DNA of 64,000 bases from Microbacterium hominis (GTDB lineage Bacteria; Actinomycetota; Actinomycetes; Actinomycetales; Microbacteriaceae): positions 1,178,001 to 1,242,000 of the forward strand of contig NZ_CP054038.1 of the NCBI RefSeq assembly GCF_013282805.1. Reading direction: 5' to 3'. The notes beneath the pieces are model-generated. The model saw nothing but the letters and a program-made list of their open reading frames with translations. It had not been told where the DNA came from and ran no database searches. This document shows positions 10,463-17,731 of this stretch, one piece after another. The translations under genes and the position numbers were made by a program. Position 1 is the stretch's first letter; every line of letters starts with the position of its first letter.

Positions 10463-11163
10463 TGCTGCCGCATGAGGCGCTCGTCGAGGCCTACGCGCTC
10501 GAGGACCGCACGACCCCTCGCATCCGCATGAACTTCGTGTCCTCGATCGACGGGGCCGCCACCGTCGCGGGCCGGAGCGCCGACCTCGGGGGTGAGACGG
10601 ATCGCGCCGTGATGCAGGTGCTGCGCGCGATGTGCGACGTGATCCTCGTGGGTGCGGGCACCGTGCGGGCGGAGGGGTACGGGGGGACCCGCGTCGAAGG
10701 GGAGGATGCCGCGTGGCGGCGTGCCGCGGGGCTGACAGGTCAGCCCCGGCTCGCCGTGGTCTCGCGCGCGCTCGATCTGGATGCGGCGCATCCGTTCTTC
10801 ACGGAGGCGGTGGTCCGACCGCTGGTGGTGACCTGCGCCACAGCTCCGGCCGACCGACGTGCGGCCCTGGGGGCCGTCGCCGACGTGCTCGTCTGCGGGG
10901 AGGCATCCGTCGATCTCGCCGCGGCACGCGAGCGACTGGAGGGCCTGGGGATGCCGCAGATCCTGTGCGAGGGCGGGCCGCACCTGTTCGGCGCGCTGCA
11001 TGCCGCAGACCTCGTCGACGAGCTGTGCCTGACACTGTCGCCGCGACTGGCCGGGGGAGAGGCGGGGCGCATCCTGCGCGGCGGGGCGGAGCGGGTCACC
11101 GACATGGGGCTTGCCGGGCTGCTGCGCGAGGGGGACTGGCTGTTCCTGCGCTACGCGCGGTGA
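10462..11163 (+). CDS. RibD C-terminal-domain reductase
   Basis: A 233-residue protein with only the RibD C-terminal, dihydrofolate-reductase-like fold. The deaminase domain of riboflavin RibD is absent. Conserved pieces are RIRMNFVSSIDGAAT, DVILVGAGTVRAEGY and ILCEGGPHLFGAL (NADPH-binding loop). Close relatives are called pyrimidine reductases, and the mycobacterial Rv2671 homologue has been reported to have dihydrofolate-reductase-like activity. ATG overlaps the FolP2-like stop (TGATG). With a DHPS-like partner, a folate or pterin role is at least as likely as riboflavin synthesis. Confidence 0.85.
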   Translation: MLPHEALVEAYALEDRTTPRIRMNFVSSIDGAATVAGRSADLGGETDRAVMQVLRAMCDVILVGAGTVRAEGYGGTRVEGEDAAWRRAAGLTGQPRLAVVSRALDLDAAHPFFTEAVVRPLVVTCATAPADRRAALGAVADVLVCGEASVDLAAARERLEGLGMPQILCEGGPHLFGALHAADLVDELCLTLSPRLAGGEAGRILRGGAERVTDMGLAGLLREGDWLFLRYAR

Positions 11164-11172
11164 GTGCCGCGC

Positions 11173-11721
11173 TCAGTCCATGCACGCGCGCACGGCGCGG
11201 GCGATGACGGGCCGGATCTCGGCGTCGGGATCCACCGTGACGCGGTGGAGCGTGAGGCCGTCGCCGGCTGCCATCACGGTGCGCACGGCGGCGGCGGGGT
11301 CGGGGGCGCCGACCCGGGCGAGCAGATCGGTCGTCCACGCGACGAACACCGCCCGCTGCGCGATCAGCGGCGCGAGCAGCTCGGGATCGCCCGCGCCCTC
11401 GAGGAAGAGCGCATAGCGAGCACGGGTGCGTGCCGCCAGCGGCCCGGTGTACAGGGCCACGGCCTGTGTGAGCGCCTCGACGAGGTCGTCGGGCGTGTCG
11501 ATCACGAGGGCAGGGGCGTTCTCGAAGTCGGCGCGCTCCTGCTCGGACAGCCACGTCACCACCCCCGCCACCAAGGCGTCGCGGGTGCGGAACCAGTTCG
11601 ACGTCGAGCCGCGGGGGAGCCCTGCCCGCTCGTCGACGCGCGCGTGGGTGAGGGCGCGGATCCCTTCCTCGCCGACGAGGGCGAGGGCGGCGTCGAGGGC
11701 GCGGGTGCGGGTGGATGCCAC
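11173..11721 (-). CDS. TetR-family repressor
   Basis: A 182-residue regulator with an N-terminal helix-turn-helix (about 24-48, THARVDERAGLPRGSTSNWF) and a helical ligand domain. It is divergent from the alpha/beta hydrolase gene over a 73-base gap holding two similar near-palindromic sites, so it probably represses the hydrolase and itself. It is convergent with the RibD-like gene, nine bases apart. The ligand is unknown. Confidence 0.88.
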   Translation of the reverse strand: MASTRTRALDAALALVGEEGIRALTHARVDERAGLPRGSTSNWFRTRDALVAGVVTWLSEQERADFENAPALVIDTPDDLVEALTQAVALYTGPLAARTRARYALFLEGAGDPELLAPLIAQRAVFVAWTTDLLARVGAPDPAAAVRTVMAAGDGLTLHRVTVDPDAEIRPVIARAVRACMD

Positions 11722-11747
11722 ACCCTCACCCTACGGAGGATCGAGCT

Positions 11748-11783
11748 ACTACAGAAGTAGTGACACGACACTATGAAAGTAGT
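11748..11783. promoter_or_regulatory. Two putative TetR operators
   Basis: Two related 14-base inverted repeats: ACTACAGAAGTAGT at 11748-11761 and ACTATGAAAGTAGT at 11770-11783, with centres 22 bases apart (about two helical turns). They lie in the intergenic gap and end 11 bases before the hydrolase start. This is the layout expected for cooperative binding of two TetR dimers. Confidence 0.72.
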
Positions 11784-11794
11784 AATCTCGCGTC

Positions 11795-12682
11795 ATGGAC
11801 GAGAAGACGGTTCCCGCCTCGGATGCGGCACCGCCGCTTCCGGAGGTCGCGGGGTTCACGCACCGGTTCGTCGATACCCGCGGCCTGCGCACGCACGTGG
11901 CCGAGGTCGGCGAAGGCGAGCCGGTCGTCATGCTGCACGGGTTTCCGCAGCACTGGTGGCAATGGCGCATCATCGGCCCGGCTCTGGCCGCCCGGTACCG
12001 GGTGATCTGCCCCGACCTGCGCGGGTCCGGCTGGACGCGCGCGGCGACCACGCGGATCGAGCGGCTGTCGATGAGGGATGACCTGCTCGGGCTCATGGAT
12101 GTGATGGGGCTCGACCGCGTGCGCATCGTCGCGCACGACATGGGAGGCCTTCCTGCCGCGCAGATGGCGTACGCGGCGCCGGATCGGGTGCGCGCGATGA
12201 TCGTCCTGTCGGTGCCTCCGCCGTTCATGAGGCTCACACCGGCGATGCTTCCCGCGATGCGGCACGTTCCGAAGCTCCGCTTCCACCGCGCCGGTCGATC
12301 GCTCGCGTATCTGTTCCGTCCGCCGTACATCGCCGTGCCGATGTCGGCGGCCACGGTCGAGACCTACCTCGCGCCGCACCGGGACCCGGCGATCGACGCG
12401 GCGGTGCGCGAGGTGTACCGGGGGCTCATCGGGGGCGAGGCGCCGCGCCTGGTGACCGGTGCGTATCGCAAGGAGCGACTGCGTGTGCCGAGCCTCTACG
12501 CGTTCAGCGTCGAGGACCACCCGCTCACGGCGCCGTTCGTCCGTCGGCACTGCGCAGACGTCTCCCGCTACGCCGACCACCTGGAGATCGCGTCGGTCGA
12601 GGGCGCGGCCCATTTCATGACCGACGACAATCCGCGTGCGGTCGAGGAGCTCGCGCTCGACTTCTTCGCGCGCGTCGGCTGA
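11795..12682 (+). CDS. Alpha/beta hydrolase, epoxide hydrolase / dehalogenase type
   Basis: A 295-residue hydrolase. The oxyanion segment is HGFPQHWWQW (about 49-58) and the nucleophile is Asp115 in AHDMGG, which points to epoxide hydrolases and haloalkane dehalogenases rather than Ser esterases. The catalytic His is in GAAHFM near the end. No signal peptide is seen, so it is cytoplasmic. It is probably induced through the divergent TetR repressor, suggesting response to a xenobiotic or plant metabolite. Stops two bases from the convergent XPB gene. Confidence 0.88.
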   Translation: MDEKTVPASDAAPPLPEVAGFTHRFVDTRGLRTHVAEVGEGEPVVMLHGFPQHWWQWRIIGPALAARYRVICPDLRGSGWTRAATTRIERLSMRDDLLGLMDVMGLDRVRIVAHDMGGLPAAQMAYAAPDRVRAMIVLSVPPPFMRLTPAMLPAMRHVPKLRFHRAGRSLAYLFRPPYIAVPMSAATVETYLAPHRDPAIDAAVREVYRGLIGGEAPRLVTGAYRKERLRVPSLYAFSVEDHPLTAPFVRRHCADVSRYADHLEIASVEGAAHFMTDDNPRAVEELALDFFARVG

Positions 12683-12684
12683 GT

Positions 12685-14349
12685 TCAGGCTGCGACGTCG
12701 ATGGAGTGGGCGTCCAAGATCGTGTACGCGTAGCCCTGCTCGGCGAGGAAGCGCTGGCGGTTCTGCGCGAAGTCCTGATCGACGGTGTCGCGGGCGATGA
12801 GCGTGTAGAAGCTCGCCGTGTGGGCCGACTGCTTGGGCCGGAGCAGGCGGCCGAGGCGCTGGGCCTCCTCCTGCCGCGAGCCGAACGAGCCGGAGACCTG
12901 GATGGCGACGGATGCCTCGGGCAGGTCGATCGAGAAGTTCGCGACCTTCGAGACGACGAGCACCGAGATCTCGCCCTCGCGGAACGCCTGGTACAGCTCC
13001 GACCGCTCGTCGACGGGCGTCTGACCGGTGATCTTCGGCGCGCCGAGGGCCTCGGAGAGCACGTCGATCTGGTCGAGGTACTGGCCGATGATGAGGATGC
13101 GCTCGCCCTCGTGGCGCTCGACGAGCCGGCGCACGACGCCGATCTTCGCCGGCGCGGTGGCGGCGAGGCGGTAGCGCTCGTCGTCGGCCGCCGCGGCGTA
13201 CTCGAGCCGGTCGCCCGCCGGCAGGTCGACGCGCACCTCGTAGCAGACGGCAGGGGAGATGAAGCCCTGGGCCTCGATCTCCTTCCAGGGGGCGTCGAAC
13301 CGCTTGGGGCCGATGAGGCTGAACACATCGCCCTCGCGGCCGTCCTCGCGCACGAGGGTGGCGGTCAGGCCCAGGCGGCGTCGGGCCTGGAGGTCGGCGG
13401 TGAGCTTGAACACCGGAGCCGGCAGCAGGTGCACCTCGTCGTAGACGATCAGACCCCAGTCGAGCGCGTCGAGCAGGGCCAGGTGCGCGTACTGCCCCTT
13501 CCGCTTGGCCGTGAGGATCTGGTAGGTCGCGATCGTGACCGGCTTGATCTCCTTCGACTGCCCGGAGTACTCGCCGATCTCCTCGGCGGTCAGCGAGGTG
13601 CGCTTGAGGAGCTCGTCGCGCCACTGCCGGGCGCTGACGGTGTTGGTGACCAGGATCAGCGTCGTCGTCTTCGTCGCCGCCATCGCCCCGGCGCCCACGA
13701 GCGTCTTGCCGGCGCCGCAGGGGAGCACCACCACGCCCGAGCCGCCGTCGGAGAAGATGTCGACGGCGTGGCGCTGGTACGGGCGCAGCGTCCATCCGTC
13801 CTCGGCGAGGTCGATCGGGTGGGGCGTGCCGGGCGTGTAGCCGGCAAGGTCTTCGGCGGGCCAGCCGATCTTGAGGAGCTCCTGCTTGATGTGACCGCGG
13901 GCCCAGGCATCCACCACAAAGGTGTCGGGGGAGGGATGGCCGATCAGCAGGGGCTGGATGCGCTTGTTCTTCGACACTTCGGCGAGCACGGCGGCGTCGG
14001 TCGAGCGCAGCACCAGCTCGCCGCCGGTGCCGTCCTCGGCGACGGGGGTGCGCTCGATCACGAGCCGGCCGTAGCGGCCCACCGTCTCGGAGATGTCGAT
14101 CGAGACGGACGGGGGCACCGGAAAGCGCGACCAGCGGTCGAGCGTCGCGAGCATGTCGGCGGCGTCGTGCCCGGCGGCGCGGGCGTTCCACAGGCCGAGC
14201 CGGGTGATGCGGTACGTGTGGATGTGCTCGGGCGCCCGCTCCAGCTCGGCGAAGATCGCGAGCTCGTGGCGGGCGCTCTCGGCGTCGGGATGCGCCACCT
14301 CGAGCAGCACGGTGCGGTCGCTTTGCACGATGAGGGGTCCGTCAGCCAT
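12685..14349 (-). CDS. DNA repair helicase XPB
   Basis: A 554-residue SF2 helicase of the XPB/Rad25 type. An N-terminal domain (about 1-190) is followed by RecA-like domain 1 with LPCGAGKTL (motif I), IVYDEVHLL (DEVH box) and LTATLVREDG, then domain 2 with ERILIIGQYLDQ, SKVANFSIDLPEA and QRLGRLLRPK (motif VI). Motifs look intact, so it should unwind DNA. Bacterial XPB occurs without TFIIH. The gene 52 bases upstream encodes a protein related to the XPB-associated N-terminal region, and both are probably in one operon. Confidence 0.95.
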   Translation of the reverse strand: MADGPLIVQSDRTVLLEVAHPDAESARHELAIFAELERAPEHIHTYRITRLGLWNARAAGHDAADMLATLDRWSRFPVPPSVSIDISETVGRYGRLVIERTPVAEDGTGGELVLRSTDAAVLAEVSKNKRIQPLLIGHPSPDTFVVDAWARGHIKQELLKIGWPAEDLAGYTPGTPHPIDLAEDGWTLRPYQRHAVDIFSDGGSGVVVLPCGAGKTLVGAGAMAATKTTTLILVTNTVSARQWRDELLKRTSLTAEEIGEYSGQSKEIKPVTIATYQILTAKRKGQYAHLALLDALDWGLIVYDEVHLLPAPVFKLTADLQARRRLGLTATLVREDGREGDVFSLIGPKRFDAPWKEIEAQGFISPAVCYEVRVDLPAGDRLEYAAAADDERYRLAATAPAKIGVVRRLVERHEGERILIIGQYLDQIDVLSEALGAPKITGQTPVDERSELYQAFREGEISVLVVSKVANFSIDLPEASVAIQVSGSFGSRQEEAQRLGRLLRPKQSAHTASFYTLIARDTVDQDFAQNRQRFLAEQGYAYTILDAHSIDVAA

Positions 14350-14401
14350 AACAGGCCATTCTACCGGCGGCGCATCGATGGCGGCGCGGGGCGACGCCGA
14401 T

Positions 14402-16120
14402 TCACGCGGGGCGCACGCTCACGATGCTCGAAACGGGCAGCGTGCGTTCGATGTCGGCGGTGCGATCGCGTCCGCGCAGGCGCCCTCCGCCGAGACCCGC
14501 CGCCTCCACGGTCAGCGAGCGCTCGCTGCCGTCGGGCATGCGCACGACCACCACGATCTCGCTGCGGGCGCGCACCGCCTGCTCGAGTTCGCGGGCCAGC
14601 CACGCGGCATCGCCGTCGGCGCCGTGGCCCTCGCGCAGCCGCAGGATGAGGTCGCGATAGGTCTCGAGCGGGGTCGTGAGGCGCGCGGAGGACACGCCTG
14701 CCGCCCGCCGGTGCAGCTCCTCGGGTTCGCCGCCTCCGTCGAGCGCGACCACCGGATAGCGGGCGTCCACCAGCGACCAGTACACGGCGTCGCGGGCGAC
14801 CCGCGACAGCAGGGCGCCGCCCGATTCCACCAGCCCCAGCGGGCGGAGGACCTGATCGACCGACAGGGCAGCGAGCAGCCCCGGGTCGGGGCTGTCGACG
14901 CGGGTGCGGCCGGTCGCGGCATCCTCTACGACCTTCACGAGGCCGTGCCGGGAGGCCGTGCTCTCGATGAGATAGTCCAGGGGCTGCGGGATGCCCGTGA
15001 GCGACAGCTCGCGCAGGAACGCGCGCATCGACTCGGCGGTCTCACCGGCGATGATGCCGCCGCTGACCGAGCCGGCGGTGAAGCGGTAGGTCGAGGCCTG
15101 AGCGCGGGACTCGCGCACCGCCATGCGGCGCAGGCGCAGATCGAGCGCGGGGGCGAGCGGCCCGGGGGCGATCGCCGTGAGATCTGCCTGAAGGTACACG
15201 CGGTCGATCTCCGCCGGCAGGAGCCGGGCGAGCTGCTCGGGGTCGGGCTCGCCGCCCCCGCGCAGCCCCGCCGCCCACGCCGGCGTGCGTCCGGCCGGGT
15301 CGAGGATGCCCCACCGGCCGGCCGTGCGCCGGTGCCTGTCGGCGACCGCCGGCCACTCGGGATCGAGCGGGTACGCAGCCGGCCACGAGGTGGGGTCGCG
15401 GAATCCGCCTTCCGCGGTGAGCATCCCTTCGGGGAGGGCGGCCCGCCAGCCGCGCGCGATCCTCGCCCAGCGGTGCGGGGTGGACGAAGCCAGCCATGCC
15501 TCGCCGGCGTCGGTGAGGGTCCACACGCGTTCGCCGGCGTGCAGGAGCCCGCACGCGGTCGCGACGGCGAGATGGTCGTCGAGCTCCTCGCCGGTGTGCA
15601 CGGCGCCGGCCTCGATGAGCCGTTTGCGATCGACGGCGCTGATCGCGCCCGAGCCGGTGCGGGTGAGCGGGGTCGTCGCGCACGCGAGGAGCACATCGGC
15701 GAGGGAGCCGGCAGCGGCGAACACGTGCTCGGCCGCGGCGGCGGCGCCCCGGTCGTCGGGCGGGCTCGCCGGCACCTCCGGAAGAGAGGCGGTGAAGGCA
15801 TCGGGGTGCTGCGCGGCCAGGAGGGCCACGCGCGCGCCGACCGGCGCATACGGGGCACCGGCATCGTCGACCAGCGCGAGGGCGGCCAGTCGACGGGTCA
15901 CGGACGCGGACGCGGATGCGCCGGCCAGTGCGTGCAGGGCGTCGCGGTCGAGGGCGACGAGGGCGCGGTCGATCGAGCTCGCATCGAGGAGGCCTTCGGC
16001 GACGTCGAAGAAGTCATCCCAGCCCGTGGAGGCGGGAACGCCGCGTGCCGCCAGGAGTGCCGCGAGCGTGGCGTCGTCGCGCGTGACCAGCCACGACGCG
16101 AGACCCCGCCCGTCGGACAC
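14402..16120 (-). CDS. Helicase-associated (XPB/Ssl2 N-terminal-like) protein
   Basis: A 572-residue protein of the actinobacterial helicase-associated family, related to the N-terminal part of XPB/Ssl2 but without helicase motifs. It is largely helical and winged-helix-like, with SDGRGLASWLVTRDDATLAALLAARG at the N-terminus (first 20 or so residues) and an SSIVSVRPA tail. It lies just upstream of XPB on the same strand and may be a physical partner or loader. The small membrane protein gene is two bases upstream. Biochemical function is unproven. Confidence 0.82.
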   Translation of the reverse strand: MSDGRGLASWLVTRDDATLAALLAARGVPASTGWDDFFDVAEGLLDASSIDRALVALDRDALHALAGASASASVTRRLAALALVDDAGAPYAPVGARVALLAAQHPDAFTASLPEVPASPPDDRGAAAAAEHVFAAAGSLADVLLACATTPLTRTGSGAISAVDRKRLIEAGAVHTGEELDDHLAVATACGLLHAGERVWTLTDAGEAWLASSTPHRWARIARGWRAALPEGMLTAEGGFRDPTSWPAAYPLDPEWPAVADRHRRTAGRWGILDPAGRTPAWAAGLRGGGEPDPEQLARLLPAEIDRVYLQADLTAIAPGPLAPALDLRLRRMAVRESRAQASTYRFTAGSVSGGIIAGETAESMRAFLRELSLTGIPQPLDYLIESTASRHGLVKVVEDAATGRTRVDSPDPGLLAALSVDQVLRPLGLVESGGALLSRVARDAVYWSLVDARYPVVALDGGGEPEELHRRAAGVSSARLTTPLETYRDLILRLREGHGADGDAAWLARELEQAVRARSEIVVVVRMPDGSERSLTVEAAGLGGGRLRGRDRTADIERTLPVSSIVSVRPA

Positions 16121-16122
16121 CC

Positions 16123-16389
16123 TCAGTCTCCCCGGTTGGCCCGGGACCTCCGCACGAAGCTCATGATCAGAACCGTCAGCAGCAGTGCGAAGGCGATGAT
16201 CGGCGCGATGTAGACGAGAACCCCCACCGCGGGCCAGACGCCGCTGGACATGTCCGCTCCCGAAGAGGAGCCGATCATGATCGCGAAGAAGCTGATGATC
16301 GACAGCAGCAGCAGGCCCAGCGACATGAACGCCAGGATCCGGTCGATCGGGCGGATCGGGACATCTTCGCCCGGAGTGCGATTGCTCAT
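16123..16389 (-). CDS. Small two-helix membrane protein
   Basis: An 88-residue protein with two predicted transmembrane helices (about 18-40, and about 53-78 ending at the basic FVRRSRANR). I do not recognise a functional family; similar short genes occur in actinobacteria before the XPB-associated gene. It is probably the first gene of the XPB operon. It is divergent from the second cold-shock gene. Confidence 0.72.
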   Translation of the reverse strand: MSNRTPGEDVPIRPIDRILAFMSLGLLLLSIISFFAIMIGSSSGADMSSGVWPAVGVLVYIAPIIAFALLLTVLIMSFVRRSRANRGD

Positions 16390-16501
16390 CCGCCTCAGCC
16401 TACCCGCTGTCCCTGGTGCCGTAGGCTTGTCGCCGGGGATCTGCTGATCCCTGTTCCGTCATGCCCGCGTTCTCGGGCGCCGTCAGCAGCGAGGTTGTGA
16501 A

Positions 16502-16885
16502 ATGCCCACCGGCAAGGTCAGGTTCTACGACGAGGAGAAGGGGTTCGGCTTCATCACCACCGATGAGGGCCAGGACGTCTTCCTGCACGCCACCAACCTG
16601 CCCTCCGGCGCGCCCGCGCCGAAGGCGGGGACGCGGCTCGAGTTCGGCGTCGCCGACGGCAAGCGCGGCTTGCAGGCGCTCTCGGTGCGCGTGCTCGACG
16701 CGCCGGTGAGCCTGTCCAAGCGCTCGCGCAAGCCCGCCGACGACATGGCGATCATCGTCGAGGACCTCGTGAAGCTCCTCGATGGGATCGGCGCCGACCT
16801 GCGTCGCGGGCGCTACCCCGGCGGCCCGCAGGCCAAGAAGATCGCGGCCGTGCTGCGCAAGGTCGCAGATGACTTCGACGCCTGA
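16502..16885 (+). CDS. Cold-shock domain protein with C-terminal extension
   Basis: A 127-residue protein: a cold-shock domain (about 1-65, with KGFGFI and DVFLHATNL) and a helical C-terminal extension (about 70-127). The extension distinguishes it from plain CspA. The leader holds a short hairpin (GGGATC-TGCT-GATCCC at 16436-16451), which might matter for expression in the cold. It overlaps the DUF3027 gene by 17 bases, a pairing known in actinobacteria. Confidence 0.9.
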   Translation: MPTGKVRFYDEEKGFGFITTDEGQDVFLHATNLPSGAPAPKAGTRLEFGVADGKRGLQALSVRVLDAPVSLSKRSRKPADDMAIIVEDLVKLLDGIGADLRRGRYPGGPQAKKIAAVLRKVADDFDA

Positions 16886-17708
16886 GTCCGATGCCGCGCC
16901 CGAGACCGAGGCGACCGACGCGCTGTCCGTGAGCGCGCAGACCGCCGCGCCCGCCGGGGCCGAAACGCCCGTGGAGGCCGAAGCGCCCGTGGAGGCTGAA
17001 ACGCCCGTGGAGGCTGAAGCGCCCGTGGAGGCCGCCGCAGACGCCGAGACGGAGACGCCCGCGGAGACCGACGTGTCCGTCGGAGAGATCGCGGAAGCGC
17101 CGGAGGTGCTCGCGGAGCCCGATGCGGCGCTTCTCGAGGCGCACGACCTCGCCCTCGCCGCGCTGCGCGAGATCACGCCCGACACGACCATCGGTGCGCC
17201 TGCCGGCCACCGGGCAGAGGCCGACGGCGTCGTCTCGCTGCGATTCCACAACCGCCTCGGCGGGTATCCGGGCTGGTACTGGACGGTGAGCCTCGCCCGC
17301 GTCGACGGTGCCGAGCCCACTGTGCTCGAGGTGGAGCTGCTCCCGGGCGACGGCGCGCTGCTGGCGCCGGATTGGGTGCCGTGGGCCGTGCGCCTGGCCG
17401 ACTACCAGGCCGCGCAGGCCGCACTGGCAGAAGCCGCCCTCGACGAGGAAGACGTCGAGATCGACGATGCCGACGACGACGCGGAGGAGTCCGAGGCCGA
17501 CCTCGATGACGTCGACGACCTCGACGCGGCCGATTTCGACGACGACGGCTCGCCGATCCTGCACGCCGGCGATGTCGACGGCGTCGACATCGACGAGCTC
17601 GACGACTCCGCCGACGAGGCGGATGCGGTCGAAGTGGACGACGAAGAAGACGCCGACGAAGAAGACGCCGACGAGGACGACGAAGAAGACGCCGACGAGG
17701 ACGAATAG
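16869..17708 (+). CDS. DUF3027 protein with acidic low-complexity tails
   Basis: A 279-residue protein. A low-complexity N-terminus (about 15-80) contains repeated ETPVEAEAPVEA units, encoded by nearly identical DNA repeats around 16965-17035. A DUF3027 core (about 85-190) holds RFHNRLGGYPGWYWTVS and LLPGDGALLAPDWVPWA. The C-terminal 90 residues are almost all Asp, Glu and Ala. ATG at 16869 lies inside the cold-shock gene. The function is unknown. The last codons form half of a terminator stem. Confidence 0.85.
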   Translation: MTSTPESDAAPETEATDALSVSAQTAAPAGAETPVEAEAPVEAETPVEAEAPVEAAADAETETPAETDVSVGEIAEAPEVLAEPDAALLEAHDLALAALREITPDTTIGAPAGHRAEADGVVSLRFHNRLGGYPGWYWTVSLARVDGAEPTVLEVELLPGDGALLAPDWVPWAVRLADYQAAQAALAEAALDEEDVEIDDADDDAEESEADLDDVDDLDAADFDDDGSPILHAGDVDGVDIDELDDSADEADAVEVDDEEDADEEDADEDDEEDADEDE

Positions 17709-17722
17709 TCCTCGTCGGCGTC
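17688..17722. terminator. Convergent terminator overlapping a stop codon
   Basis: Perfect 14-base stem (GACGCCGACGAGGA at 17688-17701, complement at 17709-17722) with a 7-base loop containing the DUF3027 stop codon. The left arm encodes the last residues of that protein. It lies between convergent genes; neither side has a clear T-tract. Confidence 0.7.
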
Positions 17723-17731
17723 AGCCGTCGC

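Noticed and set aside
11771-14191. An 806-codon minus-strand frame across the hydrolase and XPB genes.
   Set aside because: It is Arg/His-rich noise in a frame shifted from XPB. The real genes on both strands have catalytic motifs.
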